Shown here piece by piece: positions 37,411 through 45,200 of a stretch of 64,000 nt of DNA. Below the pieces are notes generated by a model. That model ran no database searches and had not been told where the DNA came from. It worked only from the letters and a program-made list of their open reading frames with translations. Where the stretch lies: NCBI RefSeq assembly GCF_000186865.1, contig NW_008705565.1:2029244-2093243 (forward strand), read 5' to 3'. Position 1 is the first letter of the stretch. Each line of letters starts with the position of its first letter. The DNA comes from Aureococcus anophagefferens. Lineage: Eukaryota > Sar > Pelagophyceae > Pelagomonadales > Pelagomonadaceae. A program made the translations under genes and the position numbers.

Positions 37411-38717
37411 CTAGGCGGCCTCGCGGAGGACCTTGACGACGGACTTGAAGGCGAACCACTCGGGGATGTCCTCGCCGCCGCGGAGCATCTTGCGGAACTT
37501 GGTGCCGGAGAGCTTGAGGGCCGTGAGGTTCTCCTCCTTGGCCTCCTCGGCCGTGACGTAGCCCTTCTCCTCCGAGTAGACGAGGTTGAGCGAGGGCACG
37601 GCCTGCATGCCCATCTTGGGCCCGTTCTCGAGCGCAAAGTCCTGGGCGTCGTAGGCGCCGTAGAAGTCCTCCTCGTCGATGGACGACTTGCAGCCCGCCA
37701 TGTCGCGGCCGATGATGAAGTGCGTGCACCCGAAGTTCTTGCGGATCATCATGTGGTGGATCGCCTCGCGCGGGCCCGCCATGTGCATGGAGTAGGGGAG
37801 GTAGGCCCAGAAGGTGCGCGGGTTCGCCGTCTCCTCCTTGAGCACCTCGTAGGTCTTGTAGCGCACGTCGCCGGGGATGTCGCCGGGCTGCGTCGGGCCG
37901 CACGTCGGGTGCACGAGCACGACGCCGTCGCCCTCAACGTTCGGCGCGTCGAGCGCGCGCGTGAAGAGCTCGTAGTGGGCGCGGTGCACGGGGTTGCGGC
38001 ACTGGAAGGCGACGATGTCGACGCCGTCGGGCAAGCGCTCGCGCACCTCCGCGGGCGTCTCGCACGGGAACTCGCGCACGGGCTTGTTGAGGCCGACGAG
38101 CTTGCCGCCGAGGTAGTACTTGCCGCGCTCCATGGCGACCATCTGCGTGCCCGGGTGCTCGAGGCTCGACGTGCCGTAGCAGTTCTTGCACTCGAGGGGC
38201 TTGTCCGGCGCGAACTTGGACGTGACCTCCATCGTCGCGACCGGCAAGTTGCCCTGCTTCAGGAGGATCTTCGCGCCGACGGCGACGGCCTCGTCGTCCG
38301 TGTCGAAGACGACGGGCAGCGAGAACATGAGGCCGGAAGGCAGCTCCATGGAGTTGACGACGGAGCCGTAGGTCGCCTCGTCCATGAAGCCCTCGAGCGG
38401 GCTGAAGCCGCCGTTGCAGAGCAGCTCGACGTCGCACGACTGGCGGTCCGTGAGCTGGAGCTCCATGGAGCACGACGCCACCTCGGACTCGATGTCCTCC
38501 GTGAAGAGGTTCACGAGCTTGCCGCCGTGGGGCTCCTGCTTCGACGCCGCGAGCGACCTAAGGAGGGTTCGTGTGTCTTTCAAGCTGCGGGAGATGACAC
38601 TCCCGACGCGCGACGCTAAGTTTTCCCGGACGCCGCCGGCGACGTGACGGGCGCGACCATGGGGCGCGGGGCCATGAAGGCCGCGGCGGAGCCGGCGAGA
38701 GCGAGAAGGCGGACCAT
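37411..38717 (-). CDS. Plastid-targeted ATP sulfurylase (sulfate adenylyltransferase)
   Basis: Exon 1 (38717-38632) encodes MVRLLALAGSAAAFMAPRPM, a signal peptide ending in an A-F motif typical of plastid import in secondary-plastid algae. A 74-bp intron (38631-38558) separates it from exon 2 (38557-37411). The protein is 410 residues and makes adenosine-5'-phosphosulfate from ATP and sulfate, the first step of sulfate assimilation. The active-site motifs are FQCRNPVHRAH (the Q-x-R-N-x-x-H-x-x-H loop), HPTCGPTQPGDIPGDVRY, and MHMAGPREAIHHMMIRKNFG with IIGRDMAG. There is no APS-kinase domain. The intron lies exactly between targeting peptide and mature enzyme. Confidence 0.92.
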
Positions 38718-38923
38718 GTTGATAAGCCAAGAGCGAGCTAGCAGTGCGACGTCGCAGTCACGTGTGCGTGGCCGATGGGGCAAGGTCAGCGAGGGGCGCG
38801 GCACCGTCTGCATCGCGATATCGACGACCTGTGGGAAAGGACGTGGAATAAGCCTGGTTTTATCAATTTTGCCCACCCACTTCATAGCGCACGCGCACAC
38901 AACGTTTCGAGCAACATTCGAAG

Positions 38924-39022
38924 CACGACCGCTGCGGCGAAACAGGAGAGAAGCTCTCCGACAGCGGCAAATCACGACCGCTGCGGCCAAACACCACAGA
39001 ACCGCTCTGCGACAGGACAGCA
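38924..39022 (+). repeat. Two-copy 49-bp repeat in leader of GNAT gene
   Basis: CACGACCGCTGCGGC then AAACA starts at 38924 and again at 38973, with similar AGAG and GCTCTCCGACA endings. It lies directly 5' of the ATG at 39027, in the 310-bp bidirectional spacer shared with the ATP sulfurylase gene. Confidence 0.75.
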
Positions 39023-39026
39023 ACAA

Positions 39027-40106
39027 ATGGGCGCCGCCATCACCACGGCCACGCTCGTCATCGGGCTGAGCGCGTCCTGCGGCGCCTTCTCCTCGACCGC
39101 GCAGCCGCGGCCGCCGACCGCGCTCCGGGCGAAGAAGGCCGACCCGTCGCGCGTCGCCGACGGCCTCGTGCTCGCGTACCGCGGCGCGCTGCTCGCGTCG
39201 GCGACGGCGCTCGCCGCGGGCACGGTGCGCGCCGGGCTGGAGGGTAGCGGCCTCGCCGTCGACGGCCCCTTCGACGGCCGCGGCGAGGCCGCGGCGTTGA
39301 GCGCGCTGGCGCTCGTCGCGGCCCCGGGCGCCGTCGACGCGGCGAGCGGCAGGGTCGCGGCCGCGGCGCGGCTCGCGCTCGCCGTCGCCGCCGCGAGCGC
39401 GTACGCGGGCGACGCGGACGCCGCGCTCGCCGCCGTCGTCCTGGCGTGCTGCTACCGCGAGGTCGCGTTCTTCGGGTTGGAGTACAAGGTCGAGGCCGCC
39501 GTCGCGGCGGCGCTCGTCGCCGCCGCGCCGTTCGCGCCGGCCGCCGCGCGGCAGGCGGTGGACGCGGGCGCCGCGGCGGCCTACGCGCTGCTCGCCGTCG
39601 CCAAGGTCCTCGAGCCCCTGGACGCGGACCGGCGGCCCGACGGGTCGGGCTTCCTGCTCGGGCCCTGCAGCGTCCGCGAGATCGCGGCCGAGCGGACCGT
39701 CGACGTCCGCGAGGCGGTGCTCTGGCCCGGCCGCCGCGACATGTGCGTGCTGGCGTCCGACGGCGACGGGACCCACTTCGGCGCGTTCTTCCCGGCGGCG
39801 GACAACGAGCGGCCCGTCGGCGTCATCTCGCTGTTTTTGGAAGGAGACGAGGCGACGTTCCGCAAGTTCGCCGTGCTCGAGGACTTCCGGCGCCGCGGCG
39901 TCGGCGGCACGCTGCTCGCCGCCTGCGAGGCCGCCGCCGCGGACCGCGGCGCGGCGGCCATCGCCTGCGACGCGCGCCGCGAGCAGGCCATCGCCTTCTA
40001 CGAGGCGCGCGGCTACGCGGCCGACGGCGCGCCCTTCAAGAAGTACCCCGGGAGCGACGAGGTCTACGTGCGCATGCGCAAGCCCCTGGGCAGCGTCGTG
40101 GATTAA
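39027..40106 (+). CDS. Plastid-type membrane protein fused to GNAT acetyltransferase domain
   Basis: The protein is 359 residues. The leader MGAAITTATLVIGLSASCGAF resembles a signal peptide with a C-G-A-F plastid cleavage motif. Residues ~45-200 are very Ala-rich with four or five hydrophobic segments (for example GALLASATALAAG and AALAAVVLACCYREVAFFG). The C-terminal ~150 residues are a GNAT domain: VGVISLFLEGDEATFRKFAVL, then DFRRRGVGGTLLAACEAAA (the R-x-x-G-x-G acetyl-CoA loop) and AIAFYEARGYAADG. Substrate unknown. Membrane-anchored GNATs in plastids are plausible acetylators of N-termini or lysines. It is divergent from the plastid ATP sulfurylase gene, which suggests shared regulation but does not prove it. 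Confidence 0.75.
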   Translation: MGAAITTATLVIGLSASCGAFSSTAQPRPPTALRAKKADPSRVADGLVLAYRGALLASATALAAGTVRAGLEGSGLAVDGPFDGRGEAAALSALALVAAPGAVDAASGRVAAAARLALAVAAASAYAGDADAALAAVVLACCYREVAFFGLEYKVEAAVAAALVAAAPFAPAAARQAVDAGAAAAYALLAVAKVLEPLDADRRPDGSGFLLGPCSVREIAAERTVDVREAVLWPGRRDMCVLASDGDGTHFGAFFPAADNERPVGVISLFLEGDEATFRKFAVLEDFRRRGVGGTLLAACEAAAADRGAAAIACDARREQAIAFYEARGYAADGAPFKKYPGSDEVYVRMRKPLGSVVD

Positions 40107-40192
40107 CACGCGGCGCGGGTGATACGGCGCGCCTGCTTCTTCTTCTTGTCGGGGGGAGTCGTCGTCGTCGCGAAGGGGCGGGGCGCCCTCCG

Positions 40193-41731
40193 CTACGCGA
40201 CGGCGCAGCCGCAGGCCGCGTCGGCCGCGGGCGCGTCGCGCGTCGCCTCGTCCTTCGGCGCGACGCGCGCTTCGACCTTCTTCTCCATCTTCGCCGCGGC
40301 GCCGGGCAGCGACTCGCGGAGCGCGGCGTTGGTCATCACCGCGCCGATGTCGACGGGGCCCTCGTCGACGCGGCGCGACCGCTCCGCGTCCGCCGCGGCG
40401 TCCGCGGCGCGCGCGTTCGCGGCCCGCTCGGCCTCCTGCGCGAGCGCGGCCTCGAGGGCCGCGAGGACGCGCGACTCCTGCTCGCGGTCCGCGAGGCCCC
40501 GGACGAGCACCGTGTTCGCCCGGGCCTCGAGCTCGACGCCCAGGGTCGCCGCCGCCGTCGGCCGCGGCGCCGTGCCGTGCTCGGCGACGCGCGCGGCCTG
40601 CTCCGCGGACGACGCGCGCCGCGCGCGCCGCACGTTCGCCTCGCGCTCGCGGCGCGCGTCGTCGTCCATGTGCTTGAGCTCGAGGAGCCGCTCCGCGCGC
40701 GCGGCGGAGGCCGCCGCGTAGGCCTTCTCCCGGTTCGCCGCGCGCTCGCGGGCCATGGCCGCCTCGAGCGCGGCGACGTCCCGGAGCTTCTCCGCGCGCG
40801 CCGCCTCCGCCGCGACGCCCGAGAGCCGCCGGCTCTGGCGCGACGCGACGCCGTCCGCCGTCGCCTCGAGCTCGCCCGCGTCGACCGGCGGCCGCGCGCG
40901 CCGCGGCGACGACACGCGCTCCGCGCGCTCCGCCTCCGCGGCCGCGGCGACGACCGCGCGCCGCTCGGCCCGCGCCGTCGTCTCCGCGGCGTCCGCGGCG
41001 TCCGCGGCCGCGACCTGCGACGGGTCGGATTGGTGCCTACGTAGCCCGCCAGGCCGGAGGCACCGACGCTGGCCGCGACGCGCTCCGCGCGCTCCAGCTC
41101 CATGGCCTCGACGGCCGCCTTGCGGTTCCGCTCGCGCTCGCGCTCCGACTCGGCCGCGAGGAGCGCGGCGGCGTAGACCTACCGAGGGTTTCCTTGAGGT
41201 CGCAAGCGGCGATCGAGGCTTCCGAAAAGCGACCAGTGCTTCGGGTCGCGAGGGGGCCACTTTCCGTCGTCGGACGCCGGGACGGACGCGCTCCGCCTGC
41301 TCGCGGTCCGCGAGGCCCTTGACGAGGATGCCCGTCGCCGTCCGCTCCGCGGCGGGGACGAGCGACTCGTGGACCTCCGCGAGCGACGAGCGCCGGGGCG
41401 AGCTCCCGTGCGCGCGGACCTGCGCCGATCGCGTCGCGCGGAATCGTCGCCGCGGCGCGACGCCGGCGCGCGACTCGTTGTTGTTGCTCCTGCTCCGCGA
41501 GCGCGTCGGCCAACAGGGCGCCGGCCGTACGCTCGGTGCGTTCTCGCCGCACAATCGCCTCTTCTTGTTCGAGCCGCTCGCGGAGCGCCGTCGCCTATTG
41601 TGACATTCTTCTCCCAAAAAAGTCGGGGAATTCTTCCTCGCCTGCGCCGCCTGGGCCAATGCTACGTTGCGCTGGCGCTCGAGGTGCGAGAACACCTCGT
41701 CCACCGGCGGGGAACGGCGCTCCTTAGGCAT
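40193..41731 (-). CDS. Coiled-coil Ala/Glu/Arg-rich protein, 5 exons with four short phase-0 introns
   Basis: Exons at 41731-41666, 41594-41475, 41419-41288, 41178-41068 and 41014-40193 give about 416 residues; every exon is a multiple of three. Introns are 71, 55, 109 and 53 bp. The protein is a long charged helix with internal repeats. LV(K/R)GLADREQ occurs twice, each followed by an Ala/Glu/Arg heptad block ending AERV or SRRV. The last residues are DAACGCAVA with no motif. The last intron (41067-41015) and the second (41474-41420) begin and end with GTC-like triplets. It is probably structural (cytoskeleton or flagellar matrix), but no family is recognised. The splice model rests on frame continuity; the long open frame through the introns is an artefact of GC richness. 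Confidence 0.6.
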   Translation of the reverse strand: MPKERRSPPVDEVFSHLERQRNVALAQAAQARKNSPTFLGEECHNRRRRSASGSNKKRRLCGENAPSVRPAPCWPTRSRSRSNNNESRAGVAPRRRFRATRSAQVRAHGSSPRRSSLAEVHESLVPAAERTATGILVKGLADREQAERVRPGVRRRKVAPSRPEALVAFRKPRSPLATSRKPSVGLRRRAPRGRVGARARAEPQGGRRGHGAGARGARRGQRRCLRPGGLRRHQSDPSQVAAADAADAAETTARAERRAVVAAAAEAERAERVSSPRRARPPVDAGELEATADGVASRQSRRLSGVAAEAARAEKLRDVAALEAAMARERAANREKAYAAASAARAERLLELKHMDDDARREREANVRRARRASSAEQAARVAEHGTAPRPTAAATLGVELEARANTVLVRGLADREQESRVLAALEAALAQEAERAANARAADAAADAERSRRVDEGPVDIGAVMTNAALRESLPGAAAKMEKKVEARVAPKDEATRDAPAADAACGCAVA

Positions 41732-41990
41732 TTTTGGCGCTCAGAATCTCAAGGGAGATTTTTTTTTGCCGCAAAATAGCGAGTGCGCAAGCCTCGGCAA
41801 CGCCTCGACCCCCTCCGCAGCCGCCCACGGGTGCGGGAGCCCGAGGCCTCGCCCTGGAGTTCGCCCTGCCGCACGATCCGTGGTGTTCGTTCGGTGGTCG
41901 TTACGCGGGAGCGCCGGGGCGTCGGTCCGGCGAGCGCCGTCGCGCGCGCGCGCGCGCGGGTGCGGCTCGCCGACGCCCGCCGCGCCGCGC

Positions 41991-42761
41991 TCAGGAGGCG
42001 GCCTGCTGGAGGCTCTTCATGGCCTTGCTGATCTCGTCCTGGAGGCTCTGGAGGTGCGAGATCGCGTCCGCCTTCATCTCCGGGTCCGCCTGGAGCGACT
42101 TGAGCGTCGCGTCGTCGTTGAGCGCGACGCAGCCGTCGGCCGACGGCAGCTCGACGAGGAGCGACGGCGCGGCCGTCTCGCCGGCGAGCTTGGACTTGGA
42201 GCCCTTGACCTTGATGGTCGCCGCGAGCTTGGCCGTCGACATGGGCACCGCCGCGAGCGGCGACCCGTTGACGGACATGATCGTCTCGCCGCAGCGCGGC
42301 GCGCGCGCGTTCGCCGGCGTCGCCGCGACGCGCGGGCCGCCGCCGCCGCCCCGGGGCGTCGCGCCCGGGCCGCGCGGCGCCGCGGGCGCCGCGATCGACT
42401 TCGACCGCGACGCGGACGTCGGCACGACCTTCTCGACCTCCCACTGCGCCGCCTTCTTCAGCGCCTCCTCCATGCACCCGCCGAACTCGCTCGAGAAGTG
42501 GTCCACCTTCATCTCGCGGATCTTCCGGGGGATCTTCAGGAGCTCGACCTGGAAGTGGTTGAGGAACTCCTGGCGCATGTCGCCCATCGCGCGCTTGAGC
42601 TTCTTCACTCGCCGCTCGGACTCGTGCTCGAGCTCGCCGATGACCGTCTCGAGGTACTCGGGCGACACCGTCTGGTTCTGCTCGGCCTTGTTCTCCGGCG
42701 CGTCCTCGGCGACGGCGGCGACGAGCGCCTTGCCGCGGCGCTTGCGCGTCTTCGGCGGCAT
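41991..42761 (-). CDS. Borealin-like chromosomal passenger complex subunit
   Basis: The 256-residue protein starts with a basic NLS-like MPPKTRKRRGK. Residues about 35-92 (LETVIGELEHESERRVKKLK, then FLNHFQVELLKIPRKIREMK, then VDHF) match borealin's N-terminal helix, which bundles with survivin and INCENP to localise Aurora B at centromeres. The middle is Ser/Pro/Gly-rich and ends CGETIMSVNGSPL, a segment also seen in borealins. The C-terminal 80 residues (LLVELPSADGCVALNDDATL and a final helix) fit the dimerisation domain. The level of identity is modest, so this is a family assignment by pattern. Confidence 0.7.
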   Translation of the reverse strand: MPPKTRKRRGKALVAAVAEDAPENKAEQNQTVSPEYLETVIGELEHESERRVKKLKRAMGDMRQEFLNHFQVELLKIPRKIREMKVDHFSSEFGGCMEEALKKAAQWEVEKVVPTSASRSKSIAAPAAPRGPGATPRGGGGGPRVAATPANARAPRCGETIMSVNGSPLAAVPMSTAKLAATIKVKGSKSKLAGETAAPSLLVELPSADGCVALNDDATLKSLQADPEMKADAISHLQSLQDEISKAMKSLQQAAS

Positions 42762-43366
42762 GTCGGCGCCTTTGGCGGCGAAGCGACGGCGGCGGGGACC
42801 GTGGCGGTTGTGGACGGCGTTTGGGGCGACGTCCGGGGCGCGGATCGGCGCGACGCGACGTGCGGCTGCGCGGGGGTCGACGCGCTGAGAAAAACGACGT
42901 TATCGCTTCTTAGCGTTGTCGCGCGCGACTCTCGGAGGTCTTCAGTGACGGGCGCGATCTCTCTCGACGCACTGCGACGACGAGCGAACTCTCAAAGAGC
43001 GCGAGGGGGCGGCAACTGACAAGAGGACGCGGCCATCGACTCCAACGACGAGAAATGTCGATTTTGTTGACGCGAAGTTGGCCTCCGACGGCCCGTAGAC
43101 ATCCGCGTTCACACTCGTGCCCGATTCCTCTCGTCATGCGCATGCGGTCCGAAGCTCGGGGGAGCGGCGTCGTCGTGGGTCGCCGACGTACTTCGCCATC
43201 CGAACGCGCGGCGCGGTCGGTCACAAGGGGGGGGGGGACAAGGCGCGAGCTGGCCGTTCGTCGACGCGCCCTTGCGCTGGTGAATGCCCGGGGTCGACGC
43301 GGCAGAGTCGAAGCGCGTTCACAGGAGACGACGGAGGCGCGAGCTGGTTGATAAGGGGGCCCTGCG
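42762..43366. other. 600-bp intergenic region, no gene seen
   Basis: This is the flank upstream of borealin. It is GC-rich near borealin, with a poly-G run at about 43230-43240, and then leads into the minisatellite. Open frames here change phase and carry no motifs. Confidence 0.5.
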
Positions 43367-43665
43367 CGACGGTGCGTGCCGCGGTCCCCGGCCACGTCCC
43401 CGGCCCGTGCCCAGGCCGTGCCCGGGGCCCCGTGCCGGGCCCGTGCCGGGCCTCCCCGGCCCGTGCCCGGCCCGTGCCCGGGGCCCGTGCCGAGTGCCGG
43501 GCCCGTGCCGGGCCGCGTGGCCCGTGCCCGGCCCGTGCCCGGGGGCCCGTGCCGAGTGCCGTGCCGCGTGCCGGGCCCGTGCCGGGCCGCGTGCCCGGAG
43601 CGCATTTACCGTGCCGGAACCCCCGTGCCCGCCGTCCCCGGCCCCCGTCCCGGGGCCGGACCGTC
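43367..43665. repeat. CCCGTGCCGGG-type minisatellite
   Basis: Irregular tandem copies of an 11-13 bp unit (CCCGTGCCCGG or CCCGTGCCGGG) fill about 300 bp. Longer higher-order units that include CCGAGTGCCG recur near 43486 and 43553. Frames through it read as Pro/Gly/Ala/Arg repeats with no gene start. The hAT-like element abuts its end. Confidence 0.85.
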
Positions 43666-43686
43666 GTGCAGGGGCCCGTTTGATAC

Positions 43687-44058
43687 CAGTGAAGTGATCA
43701 AAACTCGGATTCTGATAGCCTGGATTTAAAAGTCAACATTTTTGTTGAACTTCAGCACTTTTGTTGAAGTTAAATCTTGCGATTTCTTGACCCGAACCAG
43801 CGACCGCGCGCAAAAAGTCTTCGCAAACGTGCAATCAACGCGTGAGTATCATCAAGCTTGCTTTGATACGACCATTTAACCAATTTTGGCCGTGATTTCA
43901 GCCCGCGGACCTCCGCGACACCGCGCCCGCGCGCGCGGTCGACGCACAGCCTCTATGGAGGACTAATGACTCTGGCTCCGCCGGCCGGAATTCGATGATT
44001 GATCTTTATTAATTAATTTCCTATGGGCGTGTCTAGATGTACGTTGATCACTTCACTG
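43687..44058. mobile_element. Non-autonomous hAT-like element (MITE)
   Basis: The element is 372 bp with 15-bp perfect terminal inverted repeats CAGTGAAGTGATCAA. It is flanked by the 8-bp duplication TTTGATAC at 43679-43686 and 44059-44066. A CAGTG terminus with 8-bp target duplication is typical of the hAT superfamily. The interior is far more AT-rich than the genome and contains small palindromes (for example around TTTTGTTGAA, repeated near 43750 and 43770). It has no ORF, so it must rely on a transposase elsewhere. Its perfect ends suggest recent insertion. Confidence 0.85.
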
Positions 44059-44162
44059 TTTGATACCGTAAATCTCGCCGGGGTATTTCGGCTACCACGT
44101 ATCTTGTGCTGAGCACGGGCGTTCTCAGAGCCCAGGCCTGAGATCGGCGACATCCGCGCGTG

Positions 44163-44642
44163 ATGGCCGCATCAACAGCGTCCCCGCCCCCCTCCCCCTC
44201 GAAACCCGACCCGGGGTACTTCGTCGGCGTGCCCGCGTCGGCCCAGACGTGGCCCGGGCCCGGGGGCGACGCGGGGCGCCTGAGCCCGGACATGCTCCGC
44301 GCCTTCGAGAGCGCGCGCGACGGCGACACGGCGCCGCTCCCCGCGGCGGCGCCCCCCTCGTCCTCGAAGGGCGCGAAGGCCCTGTTGAGCATGTTCGAGC
44401 CTCCGGTGACCGCGGCGCCCTCGTCAAAACGGAATCCCTGCGCCCCGGCCGCGCCGGGGCTTCAACGCCAAAACCCGAAGCAGCTCGTTCCGGATACGGC
44501 CTTCGACGCGCTCGCCGGGCGCCCCATCGGGGCCTTCCGCGGCCACGTCGGGAAGCTCTTCTCGAGCTGGTGGACGGGCGCGAACGCCCACACCTACAGC
44601 GGCGCGGGCCTGCCCCGCATCGCCAGCGAGGAGTGGCGTTAG
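44163..44642 (+). CDS. Hypothetical small protein
   Basis: The frame encodes 159 residues from ATG 44163. The N-terminal 40 residues are Pro/Ser/Gly-rich; PGYFVGVPASAQTWPGPGG and LSPDMLRAFESARDGDTA follow. The C-terminal third (PIGAFRGHVGKLFSSWWTGAN then HTYSGAGLPRIASEEWR) has a more ordered look. No family recognised. The AT-rich right end of the hAT-like element lies 100 bases upstream and may influence its promoter. Confidence 0.5.
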   Translation: MAASTASPPPSPSKPDPGYFVGVPASAQTWPGPGGDAGRLSPDMLRAFESARDGDTAPLPAAAPPSSSKGAKALLSMFEPPVTAAPSSKRNPCAPAAPGLQRQNPKQLVPDTAFDALAGRPIGAFRGHVGKLFSSWWTGANAHTYSGAGLPRIASEEWR

Positions 44643-45200
44643 CTTACGCCCTCGGCGGCGCCGCGCGCCCCCGCGCGCCGCGCCGCCGACCGGGCCCAGC
44701 GAGCCCGGCTTCGCACGGTTTGCATCTGTTTGACGACCGGTGGCCCGTCGCCCCTCGGCAAGTAACCCAGGACGACGCGCCCCTCCCGCGCGCGCGCGCG
44801 AAAAGCGCCCGCGGCGGCGGCCGACCCCTAAAATAAATGTGATCTCCTATCCGCGCGGCTACGCGGCGCGGCGCGGAGCCCGCGCGCCGCCCGAGCGCGC
44901 GCGCGCCTCCCTGCCCGCGCGGCCGCCGCGCGCCGCGCGGCGTCGCGAACGGCGGTTTTGTGGGAACCGAGCGTCAGGATCGCATCAGTGGCCGTGCGCG
45001 TCCGGTCGTCCGCGAGTCATCAACTTCAAGACCGTGGATTACTTGGAAGCCGCGAGATCCGCGCTGTAAACTTCACCGAGCGTATCATCCTCGTCAAGAT
45101 TGCCAAAAAACGAGAGGTCATTCATCAGGGTGGTGCCGAGCCTCATTCATCAGGGCTCGTGCAGGGTGGGCAGCCACCCCAGACCTCAAGCACGACGGAG
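44643..45200. other. 560-bp spacer upstream of channel gene, no gene seen
   Basis: GC-rich with CGCGCG runs (44790-44810, 44890-44910), then a less GC-rich section (44950-45150) that likely holds the promoter and 5' leader of the channel gene. The channel frame is open through part of this, but no ATG is present before 45201. Confidence 0.5.

Noticed and set aside
43367..43665. Possible CRISPR-like array
   Set aside because: The units are 11-13 bp without unique spacers, and the DNA is eukaryotic nuclear.
43117..43729. Pro/Gly/Arg repeat proteins (PVPGPCRA-like) encoded by the minisatellite
   Set aside because: All frames through a CCCGTGCCGGG repeat give such peptides; no start context, no flanking coding sequence.
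43687..44058. Reading the AT-rich element as a 9-10-bp-duplication Mutator-type element
   Set aside because: A 10-bp flanking match is possible if the terminal C is assigned to the flank, but the CAGTG terminus with 8-bp duplication fits hAT better.
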